64,000 bases of DNA from Chloroflexota bacterium (GCA_026706485.1 JAPOYR010000004.1:62001-126000); one strand, 5' to 3'; shown: positions 1 through 8,405, counted from the stretch's first letter. Notes: a model not told the origin generated them from the sequence alone. Numbers and translations: made by a program.

Positions 1-861
1 GACGCGGTCGAAGGGCGAGGGCGGTCCGCCGCGCTGCGTGTACCCCAGGACCACCGCATTAACGCTGCGCCCGAGGACGCGTTCGAGCGCGCCGGCGGCC
101 GCGTACCCTAAGCCGCGCGCCGAGAGTTGCACGTGGCCGAACTCGTCCGAGGCGTGGACCTCAGCCGGGTCGACCTCCAGGTCCACGATCTCGGCGCCTT
201 CGGCCACGACGATCACGCTGAACGGCAAGCCGCGGGCGGCGCGGCTCTCTACGTGCGACACCAGCGTCGAGAGTTCGAGGGACCGCTCCGGCACCGCAAT
301 GTAGTCGGCCCGGCCCGCCAGGCCGCCCGCCGCCGCCAGCCAGCCCGCGTCGCGTCCCATGGTCTCCACCACGACCACGCGCCGATGCGAGACGGCAGTG
401 GTCCGCACTCGTCCCACGGCGTTTGACACCGTGGTGACGGCGGTGTCGAAGCCGATGCAGACGTCCGTTTCCGGCACGTCGTTGTCGATCGTCTTGGGAA
501 TGCCCACCACGGCGTCGCCCTCGGCCGCCATGGCGCCGGCGACGGACAGCGTGTCGTCCCCGCCGATGACCACCAGCCCGCGCAGCTCGAGGTCGTCGAA
601 CACGGCGCGAGCCCTGGCGAACGACTCAGGGTCGCGCAGCGGGTTCGTGCGCGACGAGCCCAGCATCGTGCCGCCCTCGGCCAGCATGGGGTCCGTGGCC
701 TCGATTGTCAGCGGCTCGGCCTCTGCGGCGAGCACGCCGGCCCAGCCTTCGCGAAAGCCGAGCACGGTCCAGCCCTGGCGCTCCGCCTGGCGCACCACGC
801 CGCGAATGGCGGCGTTGAGCCCCGGACAGTCGCCGCCGCCGGTGAGGACGCCGATTCGCAT
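1..861 (-). CDS. pfp: 6-phosphofructokinase, PPi-dependent type (3' end outside window)
   Basis: Phosphorylates fructose 6-phosphate to the 1,6-bisphosphate in glycolysis, and can run reversibly if PPi is the phosphoryl donor. I translated the minus strand from the ATG at 861. The protein opens with MRIGVLTGGGDCPGLNAAIR, the family's N-terminal nucleotide/PPi loop. It continues with GGDDT near residue 100 and PKTIDND near residue 124, then the substrate loop ETMGRDAGW and the late motif GYTQRGGPPSP. In ATP-using enzymes the two donor-site positions are Gly (GGDGS, PGTIDND). Here they are Asp and Lys, the combination known from PPi-dependent enzymes. 287 codons are present and the frame is still open at base 1, so the C-terminus is missing. 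The donor assignment follows from known family residues and is not tested. Confidence 0.93.
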   Translation of the reverse strand, partial: MRIGVLTGGGDCPGLNAAIRGVVRQAERQGWTVLGFREGWAGVLAAEAEPLTIEATDPMLAEGGTMLGSSRTNPLRDPESFARARAVFDDLELRGLVVIGGDDTLSVAGAMAAEGDAVVGIPKTIDNDVPETDVCIGFDTAVTTVSNAVGRVRTTAVSHRRVVVVETMGRDAGWLAAAGGLAGRADYIAVPERSLELSTLVSHVESRAARGLPFSVIVVAEGAEIVDLEVDPAEVHASDEFGHVQLSARGLGYAAAGALERVLGRSVNAVVLGYTQRGGPPSPFDRV

Positions 862-1060
862 TGCGCGCTGCCTCAACCCAGGCCCAAACTCGACATCGCC
901 GCCCAAGAGTACCGCCGCCGAGTTGTGGGTCGCTTTGACCCCTAGGAACTACGGGGGCGTGTTGCAGCCGACTGTCGCACGGCACGCGGCTCCCGCAGAC
1001 CTGTTGACCTTACGACAAGGGTGTCCACGTTTGGCTGCCGGAGTCGCGTCGCCGGCGGTA

Positions 1061-1315
1061 TCAGCCGTGCAAGTCGATGAGTCTGCGGAGCCCGTCTCCC
1101 CCGAGCCCGGTCTGTTTCGGCCCCAGGATTTCGCGTAGGGTGCCACGTGGGATTGGCTTGTTCCGCTTGTGTTTCTTGGTCGAAATGACCGTGACTCGGG
1201 TCTCGGCCCGACCGTCGACAACAAAGGTCTTCCGATATACGACGCCGTGCTTCGACGCTCGACCCTTGTGCCAGCCGTCGCGTTCTAGCAACCGCTCCAG
1301 CTTTGCGCAAGTCAT
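1061..1315 (-). CDS. hicA: HicA-family mRNA interferase toxin
   Basis: An 84-residue basic protein with the HicA (YcfA) layout: a short helix (AKLERLLERDGW), a turn carrying the likely catalytic His (SKHGVVYRKTF, about residue 23), then a beta strand (TRVTVIST) and the C-terminal GTLREILGP helix that resembles the usual GTLRSILKQ ending. HicA toxins are double-stranded-RNA-binding-fold ribonucleases that cleave mRNA. The gene follows the HicB-like antitoxin gene by 39 bases on the same strand, so the order is antitoxin then toxin. The ATG at 1315 is the only sensible start. The usual GSH around the catalytic residue is changed to SKH, so activity is not certain. Confidence 0.85.
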   Translation of the reverse strand: MTCAKLERLLERDGWHKGRASKHGVVYRKTFVVDGRAETRVTVISTKKHKRNKPIPRGTLREILGPKQTGLGGDGLRRLIDLHG

Positions 1316-1354
1316 CGCGGGCAGCCCCGCACGGCTGGAGACGGCTCCCGCCTC

Positions 1355-1696
1355 CTACGCCGTGGCCATGGCTGCCGTCGAGCGAGGTGAGTCGATCTGC
1401 ATTGGGAGTATCTGCGTGAATAGTGGGGCGTCGCGACTGATTGGCACAGGCCGCTCAACCTCCTGCGGCACCGAATCCTCGTAGACCTTGATTCCATGCG
1501 CCTCGAGGAACCGTTCCCGTTCCCCGGCATCCTCCAGCCCATTCAGGTGGAGAACGACTAGATCGATAAGTTCTTCGTGAACCTCGTCAACGGAGTCCCC
1601 GAATGTGGCCGTGCCGAGCTCCACACAGCGGCCAACCCAATGCTCGCCCTCGCGCTGGATTTCCACGGTCAGAATGACAAGCTTGTCTCCTGCCAT
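1355..1696 (-). CDS. hicB: HicB-like antitoxin
   Basis: A 113-residue protein whose first 60 residues match the HicB partial RNase-H fold: a strand VILTVEIQREGEHWVGRCVE, then LGTATFGDSVDEVHEEL leading into a long helix. The C-terminal part has no ribbon-helix-helix or HTH that I can recognise, so DNA binding and autoregulation are unproven. It would neutralise the HicA toxin encoded just downstream. It starts at an ATG at 1696. Its upstream region (1697-1920) is shared with the divergent nitroreductase gene and would carry promoters for both. Confidence 0.82.
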   Translation of the reverse strand: MAGDKLVILTVEIQREGEHWVGRCVELGTATFGDSVDEVHEELIDLVVLHLNGLEDAGERERFLEAHGIKVYEDSVPQEVERPVPISRDAPLFTQILPMQIDSPRSTAAMATA

Positions 1697-1920
1697 GTCG
1701 TTCTCCCAATGACCAGCAGCAGATGCCCCGCCGCTGGGCGGCCAAGCCTACACCACGGGAAATCGAGCGTCTGTGATCAAGGGAACGTCGCCAGGTTGGC
1801 GGCAATGGCTGGCCATCACTGGAATATCGGCGGCCCACCGTACCGGAGCCGACGCGCCGCTGTGCGGTGTGAATCGCTACCATGACCCCGTGACGGCCAG
1901 CCCCAAGCATTCGAGGTGCC

Positions 1921-2502
1921 GTGGATACCCTTACGGCGCTGCGTGATCGCCGCAGCATCAACGCCCTGACGGACGACGTGCCGTCGCAGGCCGCCATTCA
2001 ACGGCTCATCGACGTGGCCGTGTGGGCGCCCAACCATCGCATGACCGAACCCTGGCGGTTTCACGTGCTTGCCGGGGACGCGCGTCGGACGGTCGGCGAG
2101 GCCATCAGCGACGGCCTGCGCGACGAGCTCGACGCCAACGATCCGATCGCCGCCGGCGAGATCAAGGGCGCCCGCGCCAAGCTCACGCGCGCGCCCATCG
2201 TGATCGTCGTGAGCCACCCGCGTGCGGACGACCCGGTGATGGACCTGGAAGACTACGCCGCCTGCTGCTGCGCGGTGCAGAACATGCTGCTGGCGGCCCA
2301 CGCCGAAGGCCTGGCGGCCAAGTGGCGCACCGGCGCGATGTGCGACTACGTCGCCAGCCGGAAGGCACTGGGCATCGGCGACACGGACCGGCTCGTCGGG
2401 TTCATCTACCTCGGCTATCCGTCGCCCAACGCACCGCCCGACACGCGGGAGCGGACGGCGCCCGAGGTCGACTGGCTCGGCTGGGACGACGCGAGTGACT
2501 AA
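1921..2502 (+). CDS. Nitroreductase-family flavoprotein
   Basis: A 193-residue protein of the FMN-dependent nitroreductase fold: N-terminal LRDRRSINALTDD (the Arg-Arg-Ser FMN phosphate contact), VAVWAPNHRMTEPWRF (the typical APNHxxxxPWRF motif), and a hydrophobic core DYAACCCAVQNMLLAAHAEG. The motif is close to that of YdjA-like proteins, which act as NAD(P)H oxidoreductases on nitro compounds or quinones. The substrate here is unknown. It starts at GTG 1921 with a GAGGTG ribosome-binding site about four bases upstream. Its end overlaps the start of the amidase gene by eight bases, so the two are probably translationally coupled. Confidence 0.85.
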   Translation: MDTLTALRDRRSINALTDDVPSQAAIQRLIDVAVWAPNHRMTEPWRFHVLAGDARRTVGEAISDGLRDELDANDPIAAGEIKGARAKLTRAPIVIVVSHPRADDPVMDLEDYAACCCAVQNMLLAAHAEGLAAKWRTGAMCDYVASRKALGIGDTDRLVGFIYLGYPSPNAPPDTRERTAPEVDWLGWDDASD

Positions 2503-3928
2503 CGCCACCGAGCTGTGGCAGTACACCCTGGTCGAGATCGGTGAGCGCATCGCCAATGGCGAGGTCAGCCCGGTCGAGGTGACCCGCGCCTGCCTGGCGC
2601 GCACCGAGCGGCTGGGTCCGGCGCTCAACGCCACGACCACGATCCTCGGCGACCAGGCGCTGGAGGCCGCGCGGCGGGCGGAACGCGAGATCGTCGGCGG
2701 CACCCACCGCGGGCCGTTGCACGGCGTCCCGATCGGCATCAAGGACCTGGCCGACGTGGCCGGAACGCCGACCACGGCTGGCTCCCACGTCTTCGACGGT
2801 CATATCGCCGAACGGGACAGCACCCTCGTGCGCCAGCTCAAGCGCGCCGGCGCGGTCGTCATCGCCAAGCTGAACTGCGACGAGATGGCGCTGCACCCGA
2901 CCGGCGCGATCTCCCAGTTTGGACCGGGCCTCAACCCGTGGAACACGTCGCGGGTCAGCGGCGGCTCGAGCAGCGGGTCCGGAATCGCGGTCGCGGCGGG
3001 CATGATGTTCGCCGCGCTCGGCTCGGACACGGGCGGCTCCATTCGCATGCCGGCCGCCGCCTGCGGCGTGGTCGGCATCAAGCCCACCTACGGCCGCGTC
3101 AGCCTGGACGGCGTGCGCCAACTGGCGCCGACGTTCGACACGCCGGGGCCCATGGCCCGCACCACCCTGGACGCGGCGCTGATGCTGCGCGCCATGGTGG
3201 ACCCGGACGACGAGGCGCGCATCGGCGAGTCCAATAGCCTGACGCACCTCGTGCCCGACGCGGACGCCGGACTCGACGGCCTGCGCCTCGGCGTGCCGTC
3301 CAGCTATTTCTTCGAGGAGATCGACCCCGAGATCGAGCGAATCGTGCGCGGCACCATCGACGCGCTGGCGCGGCTGGGCGCCGAGTTGGTGGCGGTCGAG
3401 CTGTCGTCGCTGCCGCAGGTGATCGAGTCCCATTGGGGCATCATGATTCTCGAATCCCACGCCTCGATCTCGGCGGCGACCGGCGGTGACCTGTCCCGGG
3501 TCGGCGAACCTCTACGTGAGCGCTTGGCGGCGGGACTGGAAGTCCTGGACCTGGATCCCCGGGACACCGCGGTGTCGCTGGGACGCCTGCGGGCCATGCG
3601 CGACGACGCGCTGGCGGACTACCGGCGCGCCACCAGCCAGGTGGACGCTCTCGTGGTGCCCGCCCTCCCGCGCTCGCCCGTGCCCATCGCGCAGGCCCTA
3701 ACCGACTTCACCTGGATGGGTCGCTTCACGCGGTGCTTCAACTGCACGCACGAGCCCGTGGTGTGCCTGCCGTGCGGCCGCGGCTCCGACGGCATGCCCG
3801 TGGGCATGCAGGTCGTGGCTCCCAAATACCGCGAGCGGACGGCCGTGCGTATCGCGCTGGCCTACGAGCGCAGCGGCGACGCGCCTGCACTCGGATGGCC
3901 GCCCGAGCTCGACCTGCCGGCGAACTAG
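2495..3928 (+). CDS. Amidase-signature enzyme (GatA-like)
   Basis: A 477-residue amidase-signature hydrolase. The Ser-cisSer-Lys triad is complete: Lys83 (GVPIGIKDL), Ser158 in the Gly/Ser loop (SGGSSSGSG) and Ser182 (GSDTGGSIRMP), with spacings of 75 and 24 residues as in characterised members. Such enzymes hydrolyse carboxamides or, as GatA, supply ammonia to mischarged tRNA. No gatB or gatC lies nearby and the C-terminal part lacks obvious GatA features, so a catabolic amidase is more likely. It starts at GTG 2495 inside the nitroreductase stop region. Its stop overlaps the convergent YbjQ gene by four bases. Confidence 0.9.
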   Translation: MTNATELWQYTLVEIGERIANGEVSPVEVTRACLARTERLGPALNATTTILGDQALEAARRAEREIVGGTHRGPLHGVPIGIKDLADVAGTPTTAGSHVFDGHIAERDSTLVRQLKRAGAVVIAKLNCDEMALHPTGAISQFGPGLNPWNTSRVSGGSSSGSGIAVAAGMMFAALGSDTGGSIRMPAAACGVVGIKPTYGRVSLDGVRQLAPTFDTPGPMARTTLDAALMLRAMVDPDDEARIGESNSLTHLVPDADAGLDGLRLGVPSSYFFEEIDPEIERIVRGTIDALARLGAELVAVELSSLPQVIESHWGIMILESHASISAATGGDLSRVGEPLRERLAAGLEVLDLDPRDTAVSLGRLRAMRDDALADYRRATSQVDALVVPALPRSPVPIAQALTDFTWMGRFTRCFNCTHEPVVCLPCGRGSDGMPVGMQVVAPKYRERTAVRIALAYERSGDAPALGWPPELDLPAN

Positions 3929-4248
3929 TCCTTGGCCGCCGTGCGGACGGCGGTGCCGTAGGCCAAGAGCTCGGCCACGCCCTGCATCACGTCGGCGGCG
4001 TTGTAGCGCGTGCCCACGACGGCGTCGGCGCCCAGCGACTCGGCGTGGGCCACCATGCGCTCCACCGCCTCGCGTCGGGCCTGCGCCAGCAGCTCGGCAT
4101 ACTCGCGCACCTCGCCGCCCTTGATTGAGCGGAGCCCGGCCATGAGGTCGCGGCCGATGCCGCGCGCTCGCACGCTGTTGCCCTGCACGATTCCCAGGGT
4201 CTCGGTGATCTCCCGCCCGGAAATCTCCAACGTGGTCACCACGATCAT
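3925..4248 (-). CDS. YbjQ/UPF0145 family protein
   Basis: A 107-residue protein with the YbjQ family pattern: MIVVTTLEISGREITETLGIVQGN, then GRDLMAGLRSIKGGEVREY, a helix rich in Arg/Glu, ADAVVGTRYNAAD and AYGTAVR. Members form a pentameric dodecin-like fold and are often labelled heavy-metal-binding, but their role is unknown. The ATG at 4248 overlaps the TGA of the upstream sugar kinase (ATGA), so it is the second gene of a two-gene operon. Function cannot be taken further from sequence. Confidence 0.88.
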   Translation of the reverse strand: MIVVTTLEISGREITETLGIVQGNSVRARGIGRDLMAGLRSIKGGEVREYAELLAQARREAVERMVAHAESLGADAVVGTRYNAADVMQGVAELLAYGTAVRTAAKD

Positions 4249-5261
4249 CCCGTCACCTCCGATGCGTTCCGGTCAGAGTCTGCCTCCAGCACATCGAGCG
4301 TCCGCAGCACGTCGTCCCACCCGAGCTCGGCGGCGCGCGCCACGATCTCGGGGCGCTGGGGCAGGCCGTGCAGCGGTCCCGGTCTTTCGACCTTCAGGCC
4401 CGCGACCAGGGTCCCGAAGCGCGTGCATGTCGCAAGGCCCGCGCCCGCTAGGCGTCCCGCCAGGAATCCGCCCACGAACGCGTCGCCCGCGCCCTGGGGT
4501 CCCTGGATGCGCCGCGCCACGTGCGGCAAGCGCACGGTGTCGTCGGCATCTGCCGCGAACGCGCCGTTCTCGGCCATCGTGACCGCCACAACCTGCGCTC
4601 CGCGGTCCAGGAAGTACCCCGCGGCGTCCTCGGGGTCGCTGAGGCCCGCCACGGCCAGCGACTCATCCGGCGCGCCGCAAAACACGAGGTTCGCGTCCGG
4701 CAGCACCTCGTGCATCGCCTTCGCCGCTTCTTCCCCCGACCAGATTTGCGGGCGGAAGTTGATGTCCAGCGAGACCGGGATGCCGCGCTCGCGGGCGCGC
4801 TCCGCCAGGCGCCGCGTCGCGGCCCGAGACGACGCCGAAATGGCCTGCGAGATGCCGCTCAGATGCACCAGCCGCACGCCGCCCAGGTCCACCCGGTCCA
4901 CGTCGGCGGGCGCGATCGTCGACGCGGCGCTGCCCTTCCGCCAGTACCAGATCTGGTAGCTGGTGTCGGCGGCGTGCTCGGCGACGTAGAGGCCGGTCGG
5001 TCCGCCGCCCCGCGTCACGTAGCGCTGGTCAACGCCGAGGCCGGCCCAGTCCTCGAGCAGATAGTCGCCGAACGGATCGTCGCCGACCTTGGTGAGAATC
5101 GCGCACGGCAGGCCCAGCCGACCCAGCGCGACGGCCACGTTGAGCACGTCGCCGGAGTTCGAGCGCTTGATCGTTTCCACCCGCGCCAGCGGCTTGGGAC
5201 CCGCCAGCTCGACCATGACCTCGCCGGCCGCGATTACGGTCGGTGGTTTCGCCTGGTTCAT
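4245..5261 (-). CDS. kdgK: PfkB-family sugar kinase, probably 2-keto-3-deoxygluconate kinase
   Basis: A 338-residue ribokinase-fold kinase. The catalytic base is Asp260 in GPQGAGDAFVGGF. Features shared with KDG kinases are the YWRKGSAAS strand (about 106-114), SLDINFRPQIWS (164-175) and the early SGDVLNVAVALGRLG substrate loop. It would phosphorylate 2-keto-3-deoxygluconate in Entner-Doudoroff or uronate catabolism. The ATG at 5261 is preferred to an in-frame TTG at 5270. No clear ribosome-binding site precedes either. The upstream gap is filled by repeat DNA. YbjQ follows with a four-base overlap. Assignment to KDG rather than another sugar is moderately secure. Confidence 0.85.
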   Translation of the reverse strand: MNQAKPPTVIAAGEVMVELAGPKPLARVETIKRSNSGDVLNVAVALGRLGLPCAILTKVGDDPFGDYLLEDWAGLGVDQRYVTRGGGPTGLYVAEHAADTSYQIWYWRKGSAASTIAPADVDRVDLGGVRLVHLSGISQAISASSRAATRRLAERARERGIPVSLDINFRPQIWSGEEAAKAMHEVLPDANLVFCGAPDESLAVAGLSDPEDAAGYFLDRGAQVVAVTMAENGAFAADADDTVRLPHVARRIQGPQGAGDAFVGGFLAGRLAGAGLATCTRFGTLVAGLKVERPGPLHGLPQRPEIVARAAELGWDDVLRTLDVLEADSDRNASEVTG

Positions 5262-5276
5262 TCGAGTCAATAACTG

Positions 5277-5340
5277 TAGGGGCAGCCCTTGTGGCTGCCC
5301 TGGTCAGCGGCGCAGCGGGCGCCCACAAGGGGCGCCCCTA
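5277..5340. repeat. Dispersed palindromic repeat, family D (TAGGGGC-type)
   Basis: A 64-base imperfect palindrome. It begins TAGGGGCAGCCC and ends GGGCGCCCCTA, with an inner CTTGTGG/CCACAAGG pair. Half-copies occur near 13481-13506 and 42402-42427. It lies between genes, upstream of the sugar kinase and downstream of lpdA on the same strand. Confidence 0.75.
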
Positions 5341-5365
5341 CAAATCTAGGAAAGGCAGCGCCGCC

Positions 5366-5385
5366 ATTCCCGCGGAAGCGGGAAT
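5366..5385. repeat. Dispersed palindrome, family A
   Basis: A perfect 8-base inverted repeat, ATTCCCGC and GCGGGAAT, with a four-base loop. The same hairpin recurs at 10550-10569 and 17313-17332, with variants at 19425-19444 and 42340-42359. Here it lies six bases beyond the lpdA stop codon and could act as a transcript end. Confidence 0.8.
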
Positions 5386-5390
5386 CGACC

Positions 5391-6809
5391 TCAGGAGGAG
5401 CGCGCACGGGCGCGCCGCTGCGGCAGGTGCAGCGGCTGGTTGATCGCTGCCCAGGCCGCCTCGGCCGAGGCTTCGGGGAAGGTCGGGTGCGCGTGGATCG
5501 TCTCGCGCAGGTCTGTCAGCGTGGCCTCGAGCTGCAGCGCCAGCGCGCCCTCGGCGATGATGTCGCTGGCCGCCGGGCCGATCACGTGCATCCCCAGCAG
5601 CCGTCCATTTGCGCCGTCGGCCACCAGCTTCACGAAGCCGTCGGTATCGCCGTAGGCTCGAGCGCGGCCCAGCGCCTGGAAGGGGAAGCGCCCCACGATC
5701 ACCTCTCCGTGCTGCTCGCGCGCGTCGGCCTCGGTGAGCCCCACGCTGGCGATCTCGGGATGGGTGAACGTGCAGGCCGGCACGGTGTCGTCGTGGTAGA
5801 CCGCCGAGCCGCCCATCACGTTCTCCGCCGCGACCACGCCCTGGTGCGAGGCCACGTGCGCCAGCAGCCGCTGCCCGGTCACGTCGCCGATGGCGTAGAC
5901 GTCGGGCCGGTTGGTGCGCATGGCGCCGTCCACGGGAATCCCCTGGCCGCTGTGCGTCACGCCCATGCGATCGAGCCCAAGATTCATTGCATTGGCCCGT
6001 CGCCCGGTGGCCATCAATACGTGCGTGGCGTCGACCTCTGAAGTCTCGTCGTCTTTTGCCAGGCTCACGCGCAGCCCGCCCTCGCGCTCGGCGATGGACT
6101 CGATGCGGGTGCCGTCGCGCACGGTCACGCCCTGCTGCACAAGAATCTTGCGCAGGGCCGCGCTCACTTCGGCGTCTTCGTTGGGAACCACCGTGGGGAG
6201 CATCTCGACCAGCGTGACCTCGCTCCCCAGCAGCGCGAACAACGTGGCCCACTCAACGCCCACGGCGCCCGCTCCGGCCACAACGATCTGGGCCGGCGGC
6301 TCTTCCAGCTCGAACGCGCCGTCGCTGTCGATCACGCCCGGCAGGTCCGTGCCAGGAACCGGCGGCATCACCGACGACGAGCCGCTGGCGATGATGACCT
6401 TGGGCGCCATGACCAGGTCGCCGCGATCGCCCATATCCACCTCGACGACGCCGGCGCCCGCCAGCGTGCCGTAGCCGCGCACCACTGTGACCCCGGCGGC
6501 GTCCAGCAGGCCGCCCACCCCGCGTACGAGCTGGCGCACGATGCGGTCCTTGCGCGCCCGCATGGCCGCATAGTCGGCTTCGACCCCCGACACGTTGACG
6601 CCGAACGCGCCCGCGTGGAGCGCGAGCTGGTAGACCTCGGCGCTGCGGAGCAGGGCCTTCGAGGGAATGCAGCCGCGCAGCAGGCAGACGCCGCCGACCT
6701 CTTCGGCCTCGACCAGCGCGACATTGGCCCCAAGCGCGGCCGCCCGCAGGGCAGCCACGTAGCCGCCAGGGCCGCCGCCGAGCACGCACACATCCGCCGT
6801 TACCGGCAT
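5391..6809 (-). CDS. lpdA: Dihydrolipoyl dehydrogenase (E3)
   Basis: A 472-residue FAD disulfide oxidoreductase. It has an N-terminal FAD loop (CVLGGGPGGYVAA, 9-20), a redox disulfide Cys42/Cys47 (GGVCLLRGCIPSK), a central NAD loop (VVAGAGAVGVEWATLF), the second FAD motif (VYAIGDVTG) and the C-terminal dimer-interface HAHPT (439-443) with Glu446. It reoxidises dihydrolipoamide in 2-oxoacid dehydrogenase or glycine cleavage complexes in the cytoplasm. The partner E1/E2 genes are not in this window. GGVCLLRGC departs from the usual GGTCLNVGC, but both cysteines keep their spacing. The ATG at 6809 gives the normal N-terminus. Confidence 0.93.
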   Translation of the reverse strand: MPVTADVCVLGGGPGGYVAALRAAALGANVALVEAEEVGGVCLLRGCIPSKALLRSAEVYQLALHAGAFGVNVSGVEADYAAMRARKDRIVRQLVRGVGGLLDAAGVTVVRGYGTLAGAGVVEVDMGDRGDLVMAPKVIIASGSSSVMPPVPGTDLPGVIDSDGAFELEEPPAQIVVAGAGAVGVEWATLFALLGSEVTLVEMLPTVVPNEDAEVSAALRKILVQQGVTVRDGTRIESIAEREGGLRVSLAKDDETSEVDATHVLMATGRRANAMNLGLDRMGVTHSGQGIPVDGAMRTNRPDVYAIGDVTGQRLLAHVASHQGVVAAENVMGGSAVYHDDTVPACTFTHPEIASVGLTEADAREQHGEVIVGRFPFQALGRARAYGDTDGFVKLVADGANGRLLGMHVIGPAASDIIAEGALALQLEATLTDLRETIHAHPTFPEASAEAAWAAINQPLHLPQRRARARSS

Positions 6810-6863
6810 GGCATCGTCAGGGTCTTCCGAGCGGACGGCATTGTAGATCGCGGGCGCGCTCGA

Positions 6864-8009
6864 TCACGCCGCATCGGCAAAGGCCTCGCAGATTCCGCGA
6901 TAGACGCCCACGGCCGCCTCGAGCTCGGCCAACTCGATCCATTCGTCGTTTGTGTGCGCCTGCGCGATGTCGCCGGGACCCAGCACCACGGCGGGCAGCC
7001 CGCCGATGGACGCCAGCATGGAGGCGTCGGTGGCATAGGCCACGGCGGCCAGGGTCGGATCGCGACCGGCCTCAGTCAGCGCCTGCGCGGTTGCCCGCAC
7101 CACGGGCTCGTCGGCGCCGGTCTCCATCGGCGGCACGTGGACGTAGGGCGGCTCGCGCTCGACGCGGAGTCCGGCGTCGGCCTGACGCAACGCGTCCAGC
7201 GCCTGGTCCACCTCGGCGAGCACCGCGTCGGGATCCTCGCCGGGCAGGAGCCGCCGGTCGCAGTCGATCTGGCAGGCGTCCGGCACCACGTTCACCGCCT
7301 CGCCGCCCTCGATCACGCCCACACTCCAGGTCGCGGGGCCCAGGCGGGGGTGCGACGACTTCGCCAGGCCCGGCTCGATGCCCGCGCGCAGCGCGCCGAT
7401 CACCGTCTGCATATCGAAGATGGCGTTGCGACCGCGCTCCGGCGTCGCGCTGTGCGCCGCCACGCCGGTGGTGCGCACGCGCCAGCGCAGCACGCCCTTG
7501 TGCGCCACGATGGGCTGCAGGTTGGTCGGCTCGCCCACGATCACCGCGTCCACGGCGGGCCGGCGCTCGGCCAGCGCCCGAGACCCGCGCATGGTGATCT
7601 CTTCGTCCATGGACCCGGCGAGCCAGACGTTGACCGGAAACGTCGGGTCGGCGGCGGCGCTCTCCAGGACGCTGAGCATGGCGGCCAGCGAGCCCTTCGG
7701 ATCGGCGGAGCCGCGTCCGTAGAGCCGCCCGCCCTCGACGCGCGGATTCAAGGCGTCTGGCATCGGGGCCAGCCCAACGGTGTCTAGGTGGCACTCGAAC
7801 ATCAGCGTGCGGGGGCGTGCGCGGTCGATGCGGGCCAGCAGGTTGGGACGGCCCGGCTCGACCTCGTAAAGCTCCACCTCGGCGCCCATGGCTCGCGCGG
7901 CCTTCGCCACGTAGTCCGCCATCGCCTGCTCGCCAGGTCCGCCTGGCAGGCTGGCGTTGACGCTGTTGATCGCCACCAGATCGGCCAGGCGCGAAACGAG
8001 GGCGGACAT
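6864..8009 (-). CDS. M20-family metallopeptidase/deacylase (ArgE/DapE type)
   Basis: A 381-residue zinc amidohydrolase. It shows the first metal-site motif ECHLDTVG, the bridging Asp in YGRGSADPKGS, the catalytic base pair in SMDEEITMRGS, and a later His ligand region near the C-terminus (GPGDIAQAHTNDEWI). An inserted dimerisation domain lies between. Family members hydrolyse N-acyl amino acids or succinyl-diaminopimelate. Nothing nearby fixes the substrate, so the general call is kept. The ATG at 8009 is well supported. It is codirectional with lpdA, with a 54-base gap. Confidence 0.87.
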   Translation of the reverse strand: MSALVSRLADLVAINSVNASLPGGPGEQAMADYVAKAARAMGAEVELYEVEPGRPNLLARIDRARPRTLMFECHLDTVGLAPMPDALNPRVEGGRLYGRGSADPKGSLAAMLSVLESAAADPTFPVNVWLAGSMDEEITMRGSRALAERRPAVDAVIVGEPTNLQPIVAHKGVLRWRVRTTGVAAHSATPERGRNAIFDMQTVIGALRAGIEPGLAKSSHPRLGPATWSVGVIEGGEAVNVVPDACQIDCDRRLLPGEDPDAVLAEVDQALDALRQADAGLRVEREPPYVHVPPMETGADEPVVRATAQALTEAGRDPTLAAVAYATDASMLASIGGLPAVVLGPGDIAQAHTNDEWIELAELEAAVGVYRGICEAFADAA

Positions 8010-8072
8010 GGACGTTGATCCTCAGTGGATGGGGCGCCGAAGTATAGGCGCGGGGGCGGCCCGGCGTACTAC

Positions 8073-8101
8073 CAGACAAATACCGAACATGCTGCTATAC
8101 T
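8073..8101 (+). promoter_or_regulatory. Sigma70-type promoter of the small zinc-ribbon gene
   Basis: CAGACA at 8073-8078 and TATACT at 8096-8101, with a 17-base spacer. The -10 ends six bases before the ATG at 8108, so transcription would begin at or next to the start codon. This implies a leaderless mRNA. It stands out in very GC-rich surroundings. Confidence 0.55.
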
Positions 8102-8107
8102 GCATCC

Positions 8108-8299
8108 ATGGCTCCCCTCAAAGACCAACAGGCGGCGACGCTTTCTCCTCCACGCATCGGGGATGTCCGGCCGCGTCCGCCGGCGCCGCCGCCCGTCATG
8201 CGGCCACCGGCGCCGACCTGCCCGGACTGCGCCGCGCCGCTGCGCGCGCAGGGGCTTTGCCTCGTCTGCCCGTCCTGCGGCTTCGGCGCCTGCGGCTAG
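8108..8299 (+). CDS. Small zinc-ribbon protein resembling the C-terminal tail of class II ribonucleotide reductase
   Basis: A 63-residue protein. The first 36 residues are Pro/Arg-rich and probably disordered. The rest is a four-cysteine ribbon, CPDCAAPLRAQG then CLVCPSCGFGACG. This closely resembles the CPxCGxxLxxxxGCxxCPxCGxSxC zinc ribbon that ends many adenosylcobalamin-dependent ribonucleotide reductases (NrdJ). No NrdJ body is present. The extra cysteines (C-P-S-C then A-C-G at the very end) match the reductase tail too. It could be a detached NrdJ tail acting in trans or an unrelated zinc ribbon. The gene has a good promoter six bases ahead and no ribosome-binding site. Confidence 0.6.
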   Translation: MAPLKDQQAATLSPPRIGDVRPRPPAPPPVMRPPAPTCPDCAAPLRAQGLCLVCPSCGFGACG

Positions 8300-8317
8300 G
8301 CGGCATCCTCCTCATCA

Positions 8318-8405
8318 GTCATTCCGAGCGCAGCGAGGAATCTCAGATTCACGACCCCGGCCGCGAGGCCAGAGACGCTAGATGCCTCACGTTGTTCGGA
8401 ATGAC
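8318..8405. repeat. 88-base inverted-repeat element, family C
   Basis: Perfect 10-base terminal inverted repeats, GTCATTCCGA and TCGGAATGAC. The body contains the AGCGAGGAATCTCAGATTC sequence. Relatives occur at 15458-15568 and as a half-copy at 18337-18364, where it codes for the end of a protein. No open reading frame lies inside. Confidence 0.78.

Noticed and set aside
2495-3928. Calling the amidase gatA of the tRNA amidotransferase
   Set aside because: The triad is shared by all amidase-signature enzymes, and no gatB or gatC is nearby.
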